The notes under the pieces are model-generated. The model made no database searches, was not told the DNA's origin, and saw only the letters and a list, made by a program, of their open reading frames with translations. This document shows positions 6,176 through 13,688 of a stretch of DNA of 14,335 nt, piece by piece. Both the position numbers and the translations under genes were made by a program. How positions within the stretch are numbered: the first letter of the stretch is position 1; each line of letters opens with the position of its first letter. The stretch lies in assembly GCA_964648005.1 (NCBI GenBank), contig CAZYKR010000093.1, forward strand, positions 1-14,335, read 5' to 3'. The DNA comes from JAGQTE01 sp964648005. GTDB lineage: Bacteria > Actinomycetota > Acidimicrobiia > Acidimicrobiales > Acidimicrobilacustridaceae.

Positions 6176-8718
6176 CGCTCATCCTCGAACCGACCGACCA
6201 GCCGTACGCGGCGCCTGCCCAGGAGACGTCCGCGCCGGTCGGCACGCTGCGCGACGACATCGCCATGGCGGCCCGCGTCGTTGCTCCGCTGTGGCCACTC
6301 GAGCGGTTCGTCGCCGTGAACCCGTGGCAGGGTCTCACCGACCTCGGCTTCGAACGGGCGATCGACCAGACCCGGCGGTGGGTCGGCAGTCGGGGTGTGC
6401 CCGGCGGCGCCGTCGCCCGGCGGGCCGTCGCCGAGGGGCGCGTAACGCCTGCCGGCCTGGCGGCGGCGGTCAAGGCGGCGGTGCCGTCGCTGCGTGACGA
6501 CGAGCCCATCGTGGTCGGGCGGCGCGCCGTCGACGCTGCGGCCCTGGTCGTCGCCGACCTGCTGGCGAGCGACGACCCGCTGCCGGGGCCTTCAGGGCGC
6601 ACGGCGGCCGAGGCCCGCTGGGGCGCCGCCGCCGTGGCGGCCGTCGACGCCGAGGTCGGCCGGTGGCTGGTGAGCCTGCTGGACGTGCACCACGGCCCCG
6701 CCCGCGGCGTGGCGGCGCACAGCGTCTGGGACGCGTTCCGCCTGCTGGCGCCGCGCGACCGGCGCCTGCGGCGGGTGTTGGGTCCCGACGCCCGTCGGCG
6801 CCTGACGGGACTCGCCGCCGACCCGGAGGCAGCGATCGGTGCCGCGCTCGCCGCGCTCGGCGTGCCGGCGACCGAGCGCGTCGACGAGCTGCGAGGCCAG
6901 TGTGGCCGGTTGCCGGGCTGGGCCGGCTATGCCCGGTGGTGCGACGAGTGGGCGTCGGCCGACGATCCGGCGCCGCGCCTGTCGTTGGTCGAGCTGTTGG
7001 CGGTGCGCCTGTCCTGCGACGCCGCGCTGTGCCCCCGGGCCGGCGCGGCCGATGCTGCGGCCGCCCGTCATGGGGGAGCCGAACCCGACCGCGCCCGGCG
7101 GGCGCTGGCCGCGGTCGGGTTCGGTGGTGCGGACGATGCCACGGTGGCGCGCGCGCACGAGCTGCTGCACGGCGTCGACCCCGTGCGCGTCGGTATCGCG
7201 GTGCTCGACACCGTCGAGGCCGCCGTGCGCCACGACGTGTTGCGGTGGGTGCAGCCCGAGCGGGCGGCGCATCGACTGCAATCGCCCGCCGCCCAGCTGG
7301 TGTGCTGCATCGACGTCCGCTCCGAGGGGCTGCGGCGCGAGCTCGAAGGGCTCGGCCCCTACGAGACCCTCGGGTTCGCCGGCTTCTTCGCCATGCCGGT
7401 GCGCTTCGCCGCCGCAGGGGCAGTGGAGGCGGTGCCAGCGGCGCCGGCGTTGCTGGACCCGCAGGTCGAGGTGCACGAGGTCGCCGGCCCGGCAACCGCG
7501 GCGCGCCGGCGTGCCGTGGCCGGCGCGGGCGACACGTTCGCCGCAGCAGCGCATGAGCCGGCGGCCATGTTCGCGCTCGCCGAGACGGCGGGTTGGGTCC
7601 TCGGACCGGCGGCGGCCTGCCGCACGGTGGCGCCGGGCCTTGCCGCCAGGATCACACAGCGCGCCGGCGGCGCCGCCCGCCCCGGCGCCATGGCGGCGTC
7701 CGGTGACGGCGTGGTCGGCTTCACGTTCGCCGAGCGGGTCGCCATGGCCGAGGGAGCTCTGCGGACGATGGGCCTCGTGGACGGGTTTGCCCCGATCGTG
7801 GTCCTGTGCGGGCACGGCGCCACGACCGCTGCCAACGCCCACGGTGCGTCGCTCGACTGCGGCGCCTGCGGCGGCAACCGCGGCGGGGCCAACGCCCGCA
7901 TCGCCGCCACGGTGCTCGAAGATCCCGACGTGCGCCACGCGCTGGCCGAGCGCGGCATCCTCATCCCCGACGGCACCTGGTTCGTGTCGGCCGAGCACGA
8001 CACGACGACCGACGACGTGCGGCTGTTGATCGACGACGTCCCCGCCGTGCACGCCGAGGGGCTCGCCCAGCTCCGGCGTGACCTCGACGAGGCCGGCCGC
8101 CGGCTGGCCGCCCGGCGCCTCACCTCCCTCGCAGAGCGCCGGGCGGCCCAGCCGCAACGCCGGACCAGGCGGCGGGCCGCGGACTGGGCTCAGGTGCGCC
8201 CCGAGTGGGGCCTGGCGGGGAACGCGGCGTTCATCGTGGCGCCGCGCGGTGCCACGATCGATGCCGACCTCGGCGGCCGGGCGTTCCTGCACTCCTACGA
8301 CCTCGACGGCGACGTCGACGGGACGGCGCTGGCCACGATCCTCACGGCGCCGATGGTCGTCGGGCACTGGATCAACCTCCAGTACTACGGCTCGACCATC
8401 GACCCGGAGCGCCACGGCGCCGGCGACAAGACGCTGCACAACCCGATCGGCGGCGTCGGCGTGCTCGAGGGCCTCGGCGTCGACCTCCGGCCCGGGCTGC
8501 CGTGGCAGTCGGTTGCCGACGTCGACGGCCCCCGGCACGAACCGGTTCGGCTGCACACCGTCGTCGTGGCGCCGGTGGAACGGGTCGAGCGGGTGATCGC
8601 CGACCACGCCGTCCTCGGCGAGCTGTTCGACGGCGCGTGGGTGCACCTGCTCGTCGCCGATCCCGACCTGGGGTGGCGGCGTCGGTTGCCGGGCGGCCGG
8701 TGGGAGGAGGTGGCGTGA
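6172..8718 (+). CDS. dabA: DabA: zinc carbonic-anhydrase-like subunit (DUF2309) of the DAB complex
   Basis: 848 residues, the normal size of the family. DabA is a cytoplasmic, membrane-associated protein with a beta-carbonic-anhydrase-like zinc site. With DabB it converts CO2 to bicarbonate vectorially, trapping it in the cell. The zinc and catalytic residues are in place: C379-I-D381 followed by VRSE (to 385), H548 in LCGHGATTAANAHG, and C563 in LDCGACGGNRGGAN. The gaps (two residues, then fifteen between His and Cys) match the C351/D353/H524/C539 set described for Halothiobacillus DabA. Other family landmarks are LERFVAVNPWQG near residue 50, ETLGFAGFF near 400, and GHWINLQYYGSTIDP with GAGDKTLHNPIGGVGVLEG in the C-terminal part. 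AGGAG precedes the ATG, which overlaps the dabB stop by 4 bases. The open frame extends far upstream antiphase to dabB, but that part is not DabA-like. Its stop overlaps the next gene (TGATG). Confidence 0.95.
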   Translation: MTLILEPTDQPYAAPAQETSAPVGTLRDDIAMAARVVAPLWPLERFVAVNPWQGLTDLGFERAIDQTRRWVGSRGVPGGAVARRAVAEGRVTPAGLAAAVKAAVPSLRDDEPIVVGRRAVDAAALVVADLLASDDPLPGPSGRTAAEARWGAAAVAAVDAEVGRWLVSLLDVHHGPARGVAAHSVWDAFRLLAPRDRRLRRVLGPDARRRLTGLAADPEAAIGAALAALGVPATERVDELRGQCGRLPGWAGYARWCDEWASADDPAPRLSLVELLAVRLSCDAALCPRAGAADAAAARHGGAEPDRARRALAAVGFGGADDATVARAHELLHGVDPVRVGIAVLDTVEAAVRHDVLRWVQPERAAHRLQSPAAQLVCCIDVRSEGLRRELEGLGPYETLGFAGFFAMPVRFAAAGAVEAVPAAPALLDPQVEVHEVAGPATAARRRAVAGAGDTFAAAAHEPAAMFALAETAGWVLGPAAACRTVAPGLAARITQRAGGAARPGAMAASGDGVVGFTFAERVAMAEGALRTMGLVDGFAPIVVLCGHGATTAANAHGASLDCGACGGNRGGANARIAATVLEDPDVRHALAERGILIPDGTWFVSAEHDTTTDDVRLLIDDVPAVHAEGLAQLRRDLDEAGRRLAARRLTSLAERRAAQPQRRTRRRAADWAQVRPEWGLAGNAAFIVAPRGATIDADLGGRAFLHSYDLDGDVDGTALATILTAPMVVGHWINLQYYGSTIDPERHGAGDKTLHNPIGGVGVLEGLGVDLRPGLPWQSVADVDGPRHEPVRLHTVVVAPVERVERVIADHAVLGELFDGAWVHLLVADPDLGWRRRLPGGRWEEVA

Positions 8719-9386
8719 TGGATGCTGCGGTCTGCGCCGCGCTTGGCGTGTGGGGGAGCGGCGCGTTCGCGGACGCCGTCGCCGCTGCCGCTGTCGACCT
8801 CGCAGTGGAGGTCGTCCCCGTCTCCAACGCCGGGGACGAGCGACCCCCACGGCTGGTGACGGTGGCGGGAGGCATCCCGGCGCTCGAGGAGCTGCGCGCG
8901 CTCGTCGCCTCCGGCGTCATGGTGCGTCCGGGACCGGCGGCCCTGGCGTTGGCCGACGGCGTCACGGCGCGAGCGGCGCTTGCGGCTGCGGGCGTCGGGT
9001 TCGACTCCGCCCCGGTGGGGCGCCACACCCCGGCGGTGGTGGCCGTGGTCGCGCGTCGCCCGAGCGGCTGGTCGGCGAGCTACCCCTTGGTCGAGACGGT
9101 CGGTCTCGGCGTGGCGTGCAGGCATGTCGCCGTGGCCACTGCCGCGATCGTCCCATCGGCGATCGAGCGACGGGCGCGCTCCATCGCGGTATCGATCGCC
9201 GATGGGGTGAACCTCGCCGGCGCCATGGCCGTGGAGTTGTCTTTGCACCGCGACGAGGTGCGCGTCCGGGCAGCGCACCTCGACATCCCGCCCGAGGTGC
9301 TGGCGGCGCTGGGCGGCTGCGCCACGTCGCCGGCGGAGAACCACCTGCGGGGTGTGCTCGACCTGCCCTTCGGGGCGGTGGCGTGA
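8718..9386 (+). CDS. short, degenerate PurK-like ATP-grasp relative in the dab unit
   Basis: 222 residues; PurK (N5-carboxyaminoimidazole ribonucleotide synthase, which activates bicarbonate with ATP) has about 350-400. Two blocks still read like PurK. The N-terminal end matches the pre-ATP-grasp region (VTVAGGIPALEELRALVASG, then VRPGPAALALADGVTARAAL, 47-88). The C-terminal half matches from VVARRPSGWSASYPLVE (110-126) through PSAIERRARSIAVSIAD and GAMAVEL (168-174) to AENHLRGVLDLPFG (206-219). About 150 residues between the blocks and at the N-terminus, holding the ATP-binding lobe, are missing. Of the two metal-binding glutamates only the one in AVEL (E173) is kept, and the NELAPRxHNSGH loop is replaced by AHLDIPPEVLAALGG. 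It is therefore probably not an active carboxylase. The frame is intact, GGAGGAGG precedes the ATG, and both ends overlap neighbours as TGATG, so it looks like a maintained protein. A bicarbonate- or nucleotide-sensing or assembly role for DAB is speculation. Confidence 0.75.
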   Translation: MDAAVCAALGVWGSGAFADAVAAAAVDLAVEVVPVSNAGDERPPRLVTVAGGIPALEELRALVASGVMVRPGPAALALADGVTARAALAAAGVGFDSAPVGRHTPAVVAVVARRPSGWSASYPLVETVGLGVACRHVAVATAAIVPSAIERRARSIAVSIADGVNLAGAMAVELSLHRDEVRVRAAHLDIPPEVLAALGGCATSPAENHLRGVLDLPFGAVA

Positions 9387-10165
9387 TGCTCGCGGGCAAG
9401 CGCCTGCTGCTGACCGGCGTGGCCACGCCCGAGAGCATCGCGGCGGCCGTCGCCCGTCGGTGCCAGGACCACGGCGCCGAGCTGATCCTGAGCGCCTACC
9501 CGCGCGACCTCGACGGCGTGCGCGCCGTCGCCGACACGATGCCTGCTGTCACGTCTGTCGTGCCCCTTGACGTCTCCGATGGCAGTGACGTCGCCGCCGT
9601 GGCCGAACGGCTTCGCCGCGAGGCGGGACCGATCGACGGCGCGCTGCACGCCGTGGCGTTCGCCCCTTCCGATGCGCTGCAAGGCCGATTGCGCGATGCC
9701 GATCCAGCCGGCATCGAGCTTGCGTTTCGGACGAGCGCGTGGAGCTTCAGTGCCCTGGGAAGCCTGCTCGAGGCGACGGCCCCGCCAGCGGGCGCCTCGC
9801 TGGTCGGCCTCGACTTCGATGCCGACGACCGGGCGTGGCCCACCTACAACTGGATGGGCGTGTGCAAGGCGGCGCTGCGGTCCTCGGCCCGCTACCTGGC
9901 GCGCGACCTGGGCCCGCAGCACATCCGGGTCAACCTCGTGGCGGCGGGCCCGCTCGCCACCCGGGCGGCATCGGCGATCCCAGGCTTCTCGCTGCTCACC
10001 GACGCCTGGGCGTCGACGGCGCCGATGCCATGGGACCCGCATGACCCGGGACCGGTCGCCGACGCCACGTGCTTCTTGCTGTCGGACCTCGCCCGCGCCA
10101 TCACCGGCGAGGTGCTCCACGTGGATGCGGGCTTCCACGCCATGGCAACGCCTCGCCCGGGCTGA
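9386..10165 (+). CDS. enoyl-[acyl-carrier-protein] reductase, FabI/InhA-like
   Basis: 259 residues, a short-chain dehydrogenase of the FabI branch, which reduces the enoyl-ACP double bond with NAD(P)H in the last step of each fatty-acid elongation round. The nucleotide loop has the FabI form (GVATPESIAAAVA, 11-23) rather than the classical TGxxxGxG. The active site VGLDFDADDRAWPTYNWMGVCK (140-161) gives Y154 and K161 seven apart, with Phe (F144) at the place of E. coli Tyr146, as in mycobacterial InhA. RVNLVAAGPLATRAASAIPGF and the C-terminal GEVLHVDAGFH also fit. The ATG overlaps the stop of the PurK-like gene (TGATG), so it belongs to the dab transcript. Whether it is the cell's main FabI or an accessory copy cannot be told here. 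Its link to dab may be the bicarbonate used by acetyl-CoA carboxylase one step earlier in the pathway, which is inference. Confidence 0.88.
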   Translation: MLAGKRLLLTGVATPESIAAAVARRCQDHGAELILSAYPRDLDGVRAVADTMPAVTSVVPLDVSDGSDVAAVAERLRREAGPIDGALHAVAFAPSDALQGRLRDADPAGIELAFRTSAWSFSALGSLLEATAPPAGASLVGLDFDADDRAWPTYNWMGVCKAALRSSARYLARDLGPQHIRVNLVAAGPLATRAASAIPGFSLLTDAWASTAPMPWDPHDPGPVADATCFLLSDLARAITGEVLHVDAGFHAMATPRPG

Positions 10166-10207
10166 GCCACGGGGCCGGTTCCGGCATCGGGCTGCGATGC
10201 TGGCGTC

Positions 10208-11188
10208 ATGGACCTCGCGCTCGACGACGACCCTGCGGCATGGCTCGGCACGATCGACGACCTGACGACGGCCAACGTGCCGGTCGCCCGTCCCGACGAC
10301 GGGGTGGCAGCGGTGCGCGCCGGCCTCGAGGGTCACCGGTTCGACGAGGTTGACGACCTGGCGGTCTGCGTCGACGGCCGCCTCGTCGGCCTGGTCACCA
10401 TCGAGCAGCTCACGGCCGCGGACGGGCTGCAGTCGATCGCTGAGATCATGGACGACCGCCCGCCGTGCATCGCGCCGGGCTCCGATCGCCAAGCCGCCGC
10501 ATGGCAGATGGTCCGGCAGCGTCATGCGAGCCTTGCCGTGGTCGACGCCGATGGCCGGTTCGTCGGCGTCATCCCGCCGTTCCGCCTCCTGGAGAGCCTG
10601 CTGCGCGGTCACGATCGGGACCTGGCGCGGCTGGGTGGCTTCCTGCACGACGCGCAGAGCGCGCGCCACGCCAGTGAGGAGCCGGTGGCCAAGCGGCTGT
10701 GGCATCGGTTGCCCTGGTTGCTCGTCGGTCTGGCGGGTGCGATGGCGGCGTCGCTGTTGGTCGGCGCCTACGAGGAGCAGTTGTCACAGCAGGTGCTGCT
10801 GGCGTTCTTCATCCCTGGGATCGTCTACCTGGCCGATGCCGTCGGCACGCAGACCGAGACCCTGACGATCCGAGGCCTGAGCCTCGGTGTGCCGATCCGG
10901 CGCGTCATCGGGCTCGAGGCGGTCACGGGCGCTCTCGTCGGCGTCATCTTGTCGGCGGTCTTCTTCCCGTTCGCCGTGCTGGTGTGGGGCGAGGTCGAGG
11001 TGGCACTCGTCGTGGCGCTGGCTCTGTTCGCCGCCTGCTGCACGGCCTCGATCGTGGCGTTGGTGCTGCCGTGGCTGTTCACCCGAGTGCGCGTCGATCC
11101 GGCCTTCGGGAGTGGCCCGTTGGCCACTGTCGTGCAGGACCTGCTGTCGATCGCCATCTACTTCGGCTTCGTGCAACTGCTGCTGTGA
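10208..11188 (+). CDS. MgtE-family divalent cation transporter, short form without N domain
   Basis: 326 residues. The N-terminal third holds a pair of CBS-like half domains (DDLAVCVDGRLVGLVTIEQL, 49-68, and ASLAVVDADGRFVGVIP, 107-123). The rest is the MgtE membrane domain with five predicted helices: about 169-187, 195-213, 235-260, 264-291 and 305-326. VGTQTETLTIRGLSLG (212-227) and DPAFGSGPLATVVQDLLSIAIYFG (297-320) match the pore signatures, with D311 at the place of the channel aspartate. MgtE carries Mg2+ into the cell and is gated by Mg2+ bound to the N and CBS domains. Here the roughly 130-residue N domain is absent, and the usual GNAGTQ is ADAVGTQ, so gating and perhaps the ion may differ. 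It starts 42 bases after the fabI-like gene with no clear ribosome site, so it may have its own transcript. Its end overlaps the convergent tetR by 31 bases. Confidence 0.85.
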   Translation: MDLALDDDPAAWLGTIDDLTTANVPVARPDDGVAAVRAGLEGHRFDEVDDLAVCVDGRLVGLVTIEQLTAADGLQSIAEIMDDRPPCIAPGSDRQAAAWQMVRQRHASLAVVDADGRFVGVIPPFRLLESLLRGHDRDLARLGGFLHDAQSARHASEEPVAKRLWHRLPWLLVGLAGAMAASLLVGAYEEQLSQQVLLAFFIPGIVYLADAVGTQTETLTIRGLSLGVPIRRVIGLEAVTGALVGVILSAVFFPFAVLVWGEVEVALVVALALFAACCTASIVALVLPWLFTRVRVDPAFGSGPLATVVQDLLSIAIYFGFVQLLL

Positions 11189-11787
11189 GCCGCCGGCGGT
11201 GTGCCGCCACAGGCCCGCCACACGAGCGCGGCGGTGCGGTGGGCCCAGTCCTCGGGCGGCGTCGTGCCGGTGAGCGCGAACGAGTACCACGAGCCCGTGA
11301 GGAACGTCCCGGCCACGACGAGGTCGGCGTCGGCGTCGAGTGCCCCGGAGGCGACGCCGCGCTCGAGACACGCCCGGATCCGGGCGCGTCGCGGCGCCAC
11401 GATCTGGTCTTGGTACCGGGCGCGCACGTGGTCGTCGACGCCATCGGTGAGCATCAGCCCGGCCAGCGGCAGCGACCCGGCGAGCGTGATGCAGTGGCGG
11501 AAGTGCTCGAGCTCGGTGACGAGCGCCACGAACGGGTCGTCGTCGACGTCCGGCGGATCGACCTGGGCGAGGTGTGACACGGCGTCGACGACCAGCGCCG
11601 TCTTGTCGGGCCATCGTCGGTAGATCGCCGGCCGCGACGTGCCGGCATCGGCTGCGATCGCCGCCAACGACATGCCCGCGACGCCGTCGCGCGCCAGATG
11701 TCGCAGCGTGGCGGCGAGCACAGCGTCGTCGATCGCCGGGTCGCGCGGCCGGCCGATCGGTGTGTCTGCGGATGGCGCCGACGGCAT
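11158..11787 (-). CDS. TetR-family transcriptional regulator
   Basis: 209 residues from the ATG at 11787, which has AAGGTGG upstream; the frame is open to 11853 but that extension covers the promoter region. The GRPRD element (12-16) just before helix 1 and the helix-turn-helix MSLAAIAADAGTSRPAIYRRWPDKTALV (39-66) are typical of the GRP-RD group of TetR proteins, often with a TetR_C-type ligand domain. The domain beyond is helical with no recognisable ligand site. It is divergent from the F420/NADP-type reductase and ltrA genes and shares a short region of about 100 bases with ACGTGAC-type dyads, so it most likely controls itself and that pair. The last 31 bases overlap the end of the convergent mgtE-like gene. 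The tail (AAHSSSCTKPK) is low in conservation potential and is encoded in the overlap. Confidence 0.88.
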   Translation of the reverse strand: MPSAPSADTPIGRPRDPAIDDAVLAATLRHLARDGVAGMSLAAIAADAGTSRPAIYRRWPDKTALVVDAVSHLAQVDPPDVDDDPFVALVTELEHFRHCITLAGSLPLAGLMLTDGVDDHVRARYQDQIVAPRRARIRACLERGVASGALDADADLVVAGTFLTGSWYSFALTGTTPPEDWAHRTAALVWRACGGTPPAAHSSSCTKPK

Positions 11788-11798
11788 GGGCACCACCT

Positions 11799-11809
11799 TA
11801 CGTGACGTA
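11799..11809. promoter_or_regulatory. candidate TetR operator TACGTGACGTA
   Basis: An 11-bp perfect dyad (TACGT-G-ACGTA) lies 12 bases upstream of the tetR ATG and just before the -35 of the divergent promoter. A related, less symmetric copy lies at 11853-11871. Binding by the adjacent regulator is inferred from position. Confidence 0.5.
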
Positions 11810-11815
11810 GATGTA

Positions 11816-11844
11816 TTGGAAGTACGGTCGGAGGTCGCTAGGGT
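11816..11844 (+). promoter_or_regulatory. candidate promoter of the F420/NADP-type reductase and ltrA genes
   Basis: TTGGAA (11816-11821), 17-base spacer, TAGGGT (11839-11844). Transcription would start near 11851, giving a leader of about 35 bases that contains the second ACGTGAC-type site. The elements fit a SigA-type promoter with a TANNNT -10. Confidence 0.5.
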
Positions 11845-11852
11845 CTGCCTCA

Positions 11853-11871
11853 TTCCGTGACGGTGACGTAA
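11853..11871. promoter_or_regulatory. second, imperfect ACGTGAC-type dyad
   Basis: TTCCGTGACGGTGACGTAA is roughly symmetric (TT.CGT at one end, ACG.AA at the other) and shares the CGTGACG core with the dyad at 11799-11809. It would lie just downstream of the predicted start point, where a bound repressor blocks elongation. Confidence 0.4.
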
Positions 11872-11885
11872 TGAAAGGGCTGTCG

Positions 11886-12503
11886 ATGGCTGAGCAGACG
11901 AGATCGGTGCTGGTGGTGGGGGCGGGCAACGTCGGACGGGCGCTGGGCGCCAACCTGGCCCGCCATGGACACGAGGTGACCTTCGCCGTGCGCGACCCGG
12001 ACACCACGGTGCCGGACGGGACGACGGCGGTTCCCCTCGCCGGTGCCGGCGCCGACGCGACGCTGGCCATCCTCGCCGTGCCGTTCGACGCCGCTGCCGA
12101 CGCCGTGGGTCAGCTCGGGCTCGCCTCCGGCGCCATCCTCGTCGACGCCACGAACCCGTTCGGGAGGCCGCTGCCCGATGGGGTGTCGTCCGGGGCCGAA
12201 GTCGTGCGCAGCGCCGTGGCCGACGGGGTGCGTGTGGCGAAGGCGTTCAACGTGCTCGGTGCCGAGCACATGGCTTCGCCGGAGCTGCCCGATGGGGCCC
12301 GTCCGGTCCTGCCGGTGGCGTGTGATGACGCCGCCGCCCGAGCCGATGTGGCGGCGCTGGCGAGCGAGCTTGGCTTCGACGCCGTCGAGGTCGGGGATCT
12401 GGCGGTTGCCGGCCTGCTGGAGGAGGCGGCTCGATACTGGGGCCTGCTGGCGTTCGCCGGCGGCCGCGGCCGTCAGGTCGTCCTCGTCGCGCACGAGCGC
12501 TGA
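11886..12503 (+). CDS. NADP-binding reductase of the F420-dependent NADP oxidoreductase family
   Basis: 205 residues from the ATG at 11886, chosen because AAAGGG lies seven bases upstream; in-frame ATGs at 11811 and 11871 lie in the promoter or lack a ribosome site. The Rossmann loop GAGNVGRALGANLARHGH (12-29) and VRDP (35-38) bind NADP. LVDATNPFG (85-93) and VAKAFNVLGAEHM (117-129) are the marks of the PF03807 F420-NADP oxidoreductase group, which includes NpdG/Fno hydride exchangers between NADPH and coenzyme F420. Many actinobacterial members are of unproven substrate, so F420 use is probable rather than certain. It is 13 bases before ltrA in the same direction and divergent from tetR, suggesting a two-gene unit under that repressor. 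Confidence 0.82.
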   Translation: MAEQTRSVLVVGAGNVGRALGANLARHGHEVTFAVRDPDTTVPDGTTAVPLAGAGADATLAILAVPFDAAADAVGQLGLASGAILVDATNPFGRPLPDGVSSGAEVVRSAVADGVRVAKAFNVLGAEHMASPELPDGARPVLPVACDDAAARADVAALASELGFDAVEVGDLAVAGLLEEAARYWGLLAFAGGRGRQVVLVAHER

Positions 12504-12516
12504 ACAGGGAGCCGGC

Positions 12517-13653
12517 ATGAGCGCAGTGACCCTCCCCGTAGCGACGCAGAGCAAACGCGTCGGCTTCCTGGAGCTGTTCTTCGACCTGGTCTTCGTCTTC
12601 GCCGTCACCCAACTCGTCGGCCTGCTCCACGCCGACCACTCGCTCGTGGGATGGGTGCGCGTCGGGGTCGTGCTGTGGCTGGTGTGGTGGGCGTGGTCGC
12701 AGTTCGCCTGGGCCGGCAACGCCATCGATCTCGACCGGCGGGGCATCAGGCTGGCGATGCTCGGCGTCACCGGCGCCATGCTCGTCGCGGCCGCGGCGCT
12801 CGACACGGCGTTCGGATCGGATGGCTTGTGGTTCGCGGTGCCATACGCCGCGGTGCGCGGCTTGGGCCTGGGCCTGTACTGGTACGGGTTGCGCGACCAG
12901 CCCGAGCACCGTGCGGCGTTGCGCACGTATGTGCCGATCGCCGCGATCAGCCCAGCACTGGTGCTCGTCGGCGGGGCGCTCGGCGCCGAGGCCCGCCTGT
13001 GGTGCTGGGCGGCGGCGATGGTGATCGACGTGGCCAGCGTGCTGGCGGCGGGCCGCGGCGAGTTCCGCATCGATCCTGGACACTTCGCCGAGCGGCACGG
13101 CCTGATCGTGATCATCGCCCTCGGCGAAGCGGTCATCGCCATCGGTGCGACGGCGACCGACGTGGGGTTCGACGCCGCGGAGGTGGCGTTGCTCGGTGCC
13201 GGGTTCGTCGTGGCGTGTGGCTTGTGGTGGTGCTACTTCGACTGGGTGCACCACGCCGCCGAGCAACGGTTGGTGGGCGAGGCCGATGCGCGCCGTCGCG
13301 GCCACCTCGCTCGCGACCTGTTCACCTTCGGCCACCTGCCGATCGTGGCGGGCATCGTGCTGTTCGCTGCAGCCATCGAGGAAGCCTTGCTGCATCCCAG
13401 CGCCGCGCTCGAGCCGTTCGCCGTGGCGTCGTTGGCGGCGTCGGTCGTGCTGTACCTGGGTGGCTTCGTCCTGGGGAACCTGCGCGCCACCGGGCGGGTG
13501 CTGGTGGCGCGCCTTGTCGGCCTGGTGGTGGGCGCCGCGTGGGTCGCGGCAGCCGGACCGCGGACGTCGGCGATCGTCACGGTCGCGGTCCTCGCTGCGG
13601 TCGTGTGGGCCGTCGCCGGTGCCGAGTGGGGGCGCGCCTCTCGTCGGGAGTGA
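12517..13653 (+). CDS. LtrA-family (low temperature requirement A) membrane protein
   Basis: 378 residues with GGGAG six bases before the ATG. The family signature ELFFDLVFVFAVTQL is at 19-33, and a second conserved block HFAERHGLIVIIALGEAVIAIG at 189-210. About ten hydrophobic segments follow one another through the length, so it is an integral membrane protein. LtrA was named from Listeria growth at low temperature; its biochemical activity is unknown. The conserved charged residues in membrane segments (E19, D23, E204) suggest transport or redox chemistry but do not prove it. It follows the F420/NADP-type reductase by 13 bases and should be on the same message. The stop is 35 bases before the next gene's ATG. 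Confidence 0.88.
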   Translation: MSAVTLPVATQSKRVGFLELFFDLVFVFAVTQLVGLLHADHSLVGWVRVGVVLWLVWWAWSQFAWAGNAIDLDRRGIRLAMLGVTGAMLVAAAALDTAFGSDGLWFAVPYAAVRGLGLGLYWYGLRDQPEHRAALRTYVPIAAISPALVLVGGALGAEARLWCWAAAMVIDVASVLAAGRGEFRIDPGHFAERHGLIVIIALGEAVIAIGATATDVGFDAAEVALLGAGFVVACGLWWCYFDWVHHAAEQRLVGEADARRRGHLARDLFTFGHLPIVAGIVLFAAAIEEALLHPSAALEPFAVASLAASVVLYLGGFVLGNLRATGRVLVARLVGLVVGAAWVAAAGPRTSAIVTVAVLAAVVWAVAGAEWGRASRRE

Positions 13654-13688
13654 GCCGCGGGGCGGAGGGCCTGGGCGAGACTGGTCCG

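Noticed and set aside
10174..10185. GCCGG-TT-CCGGC hairpin between the fabI-like and mgtE-like genes as a terminator
   Set aside because: The loop of two bases and the short stem make it weak, and there is no T run. It was not listed as a feature.
11195..11208. GGCGG-TGTG-CCGCC hairpin just after the mgtE-like stop as a terminator
   Set aside because: The stem is only 5 bp, has no T tract, and lies inside the tetR coding sequence; similar hairpins are frequent in this GC-rich DNA.
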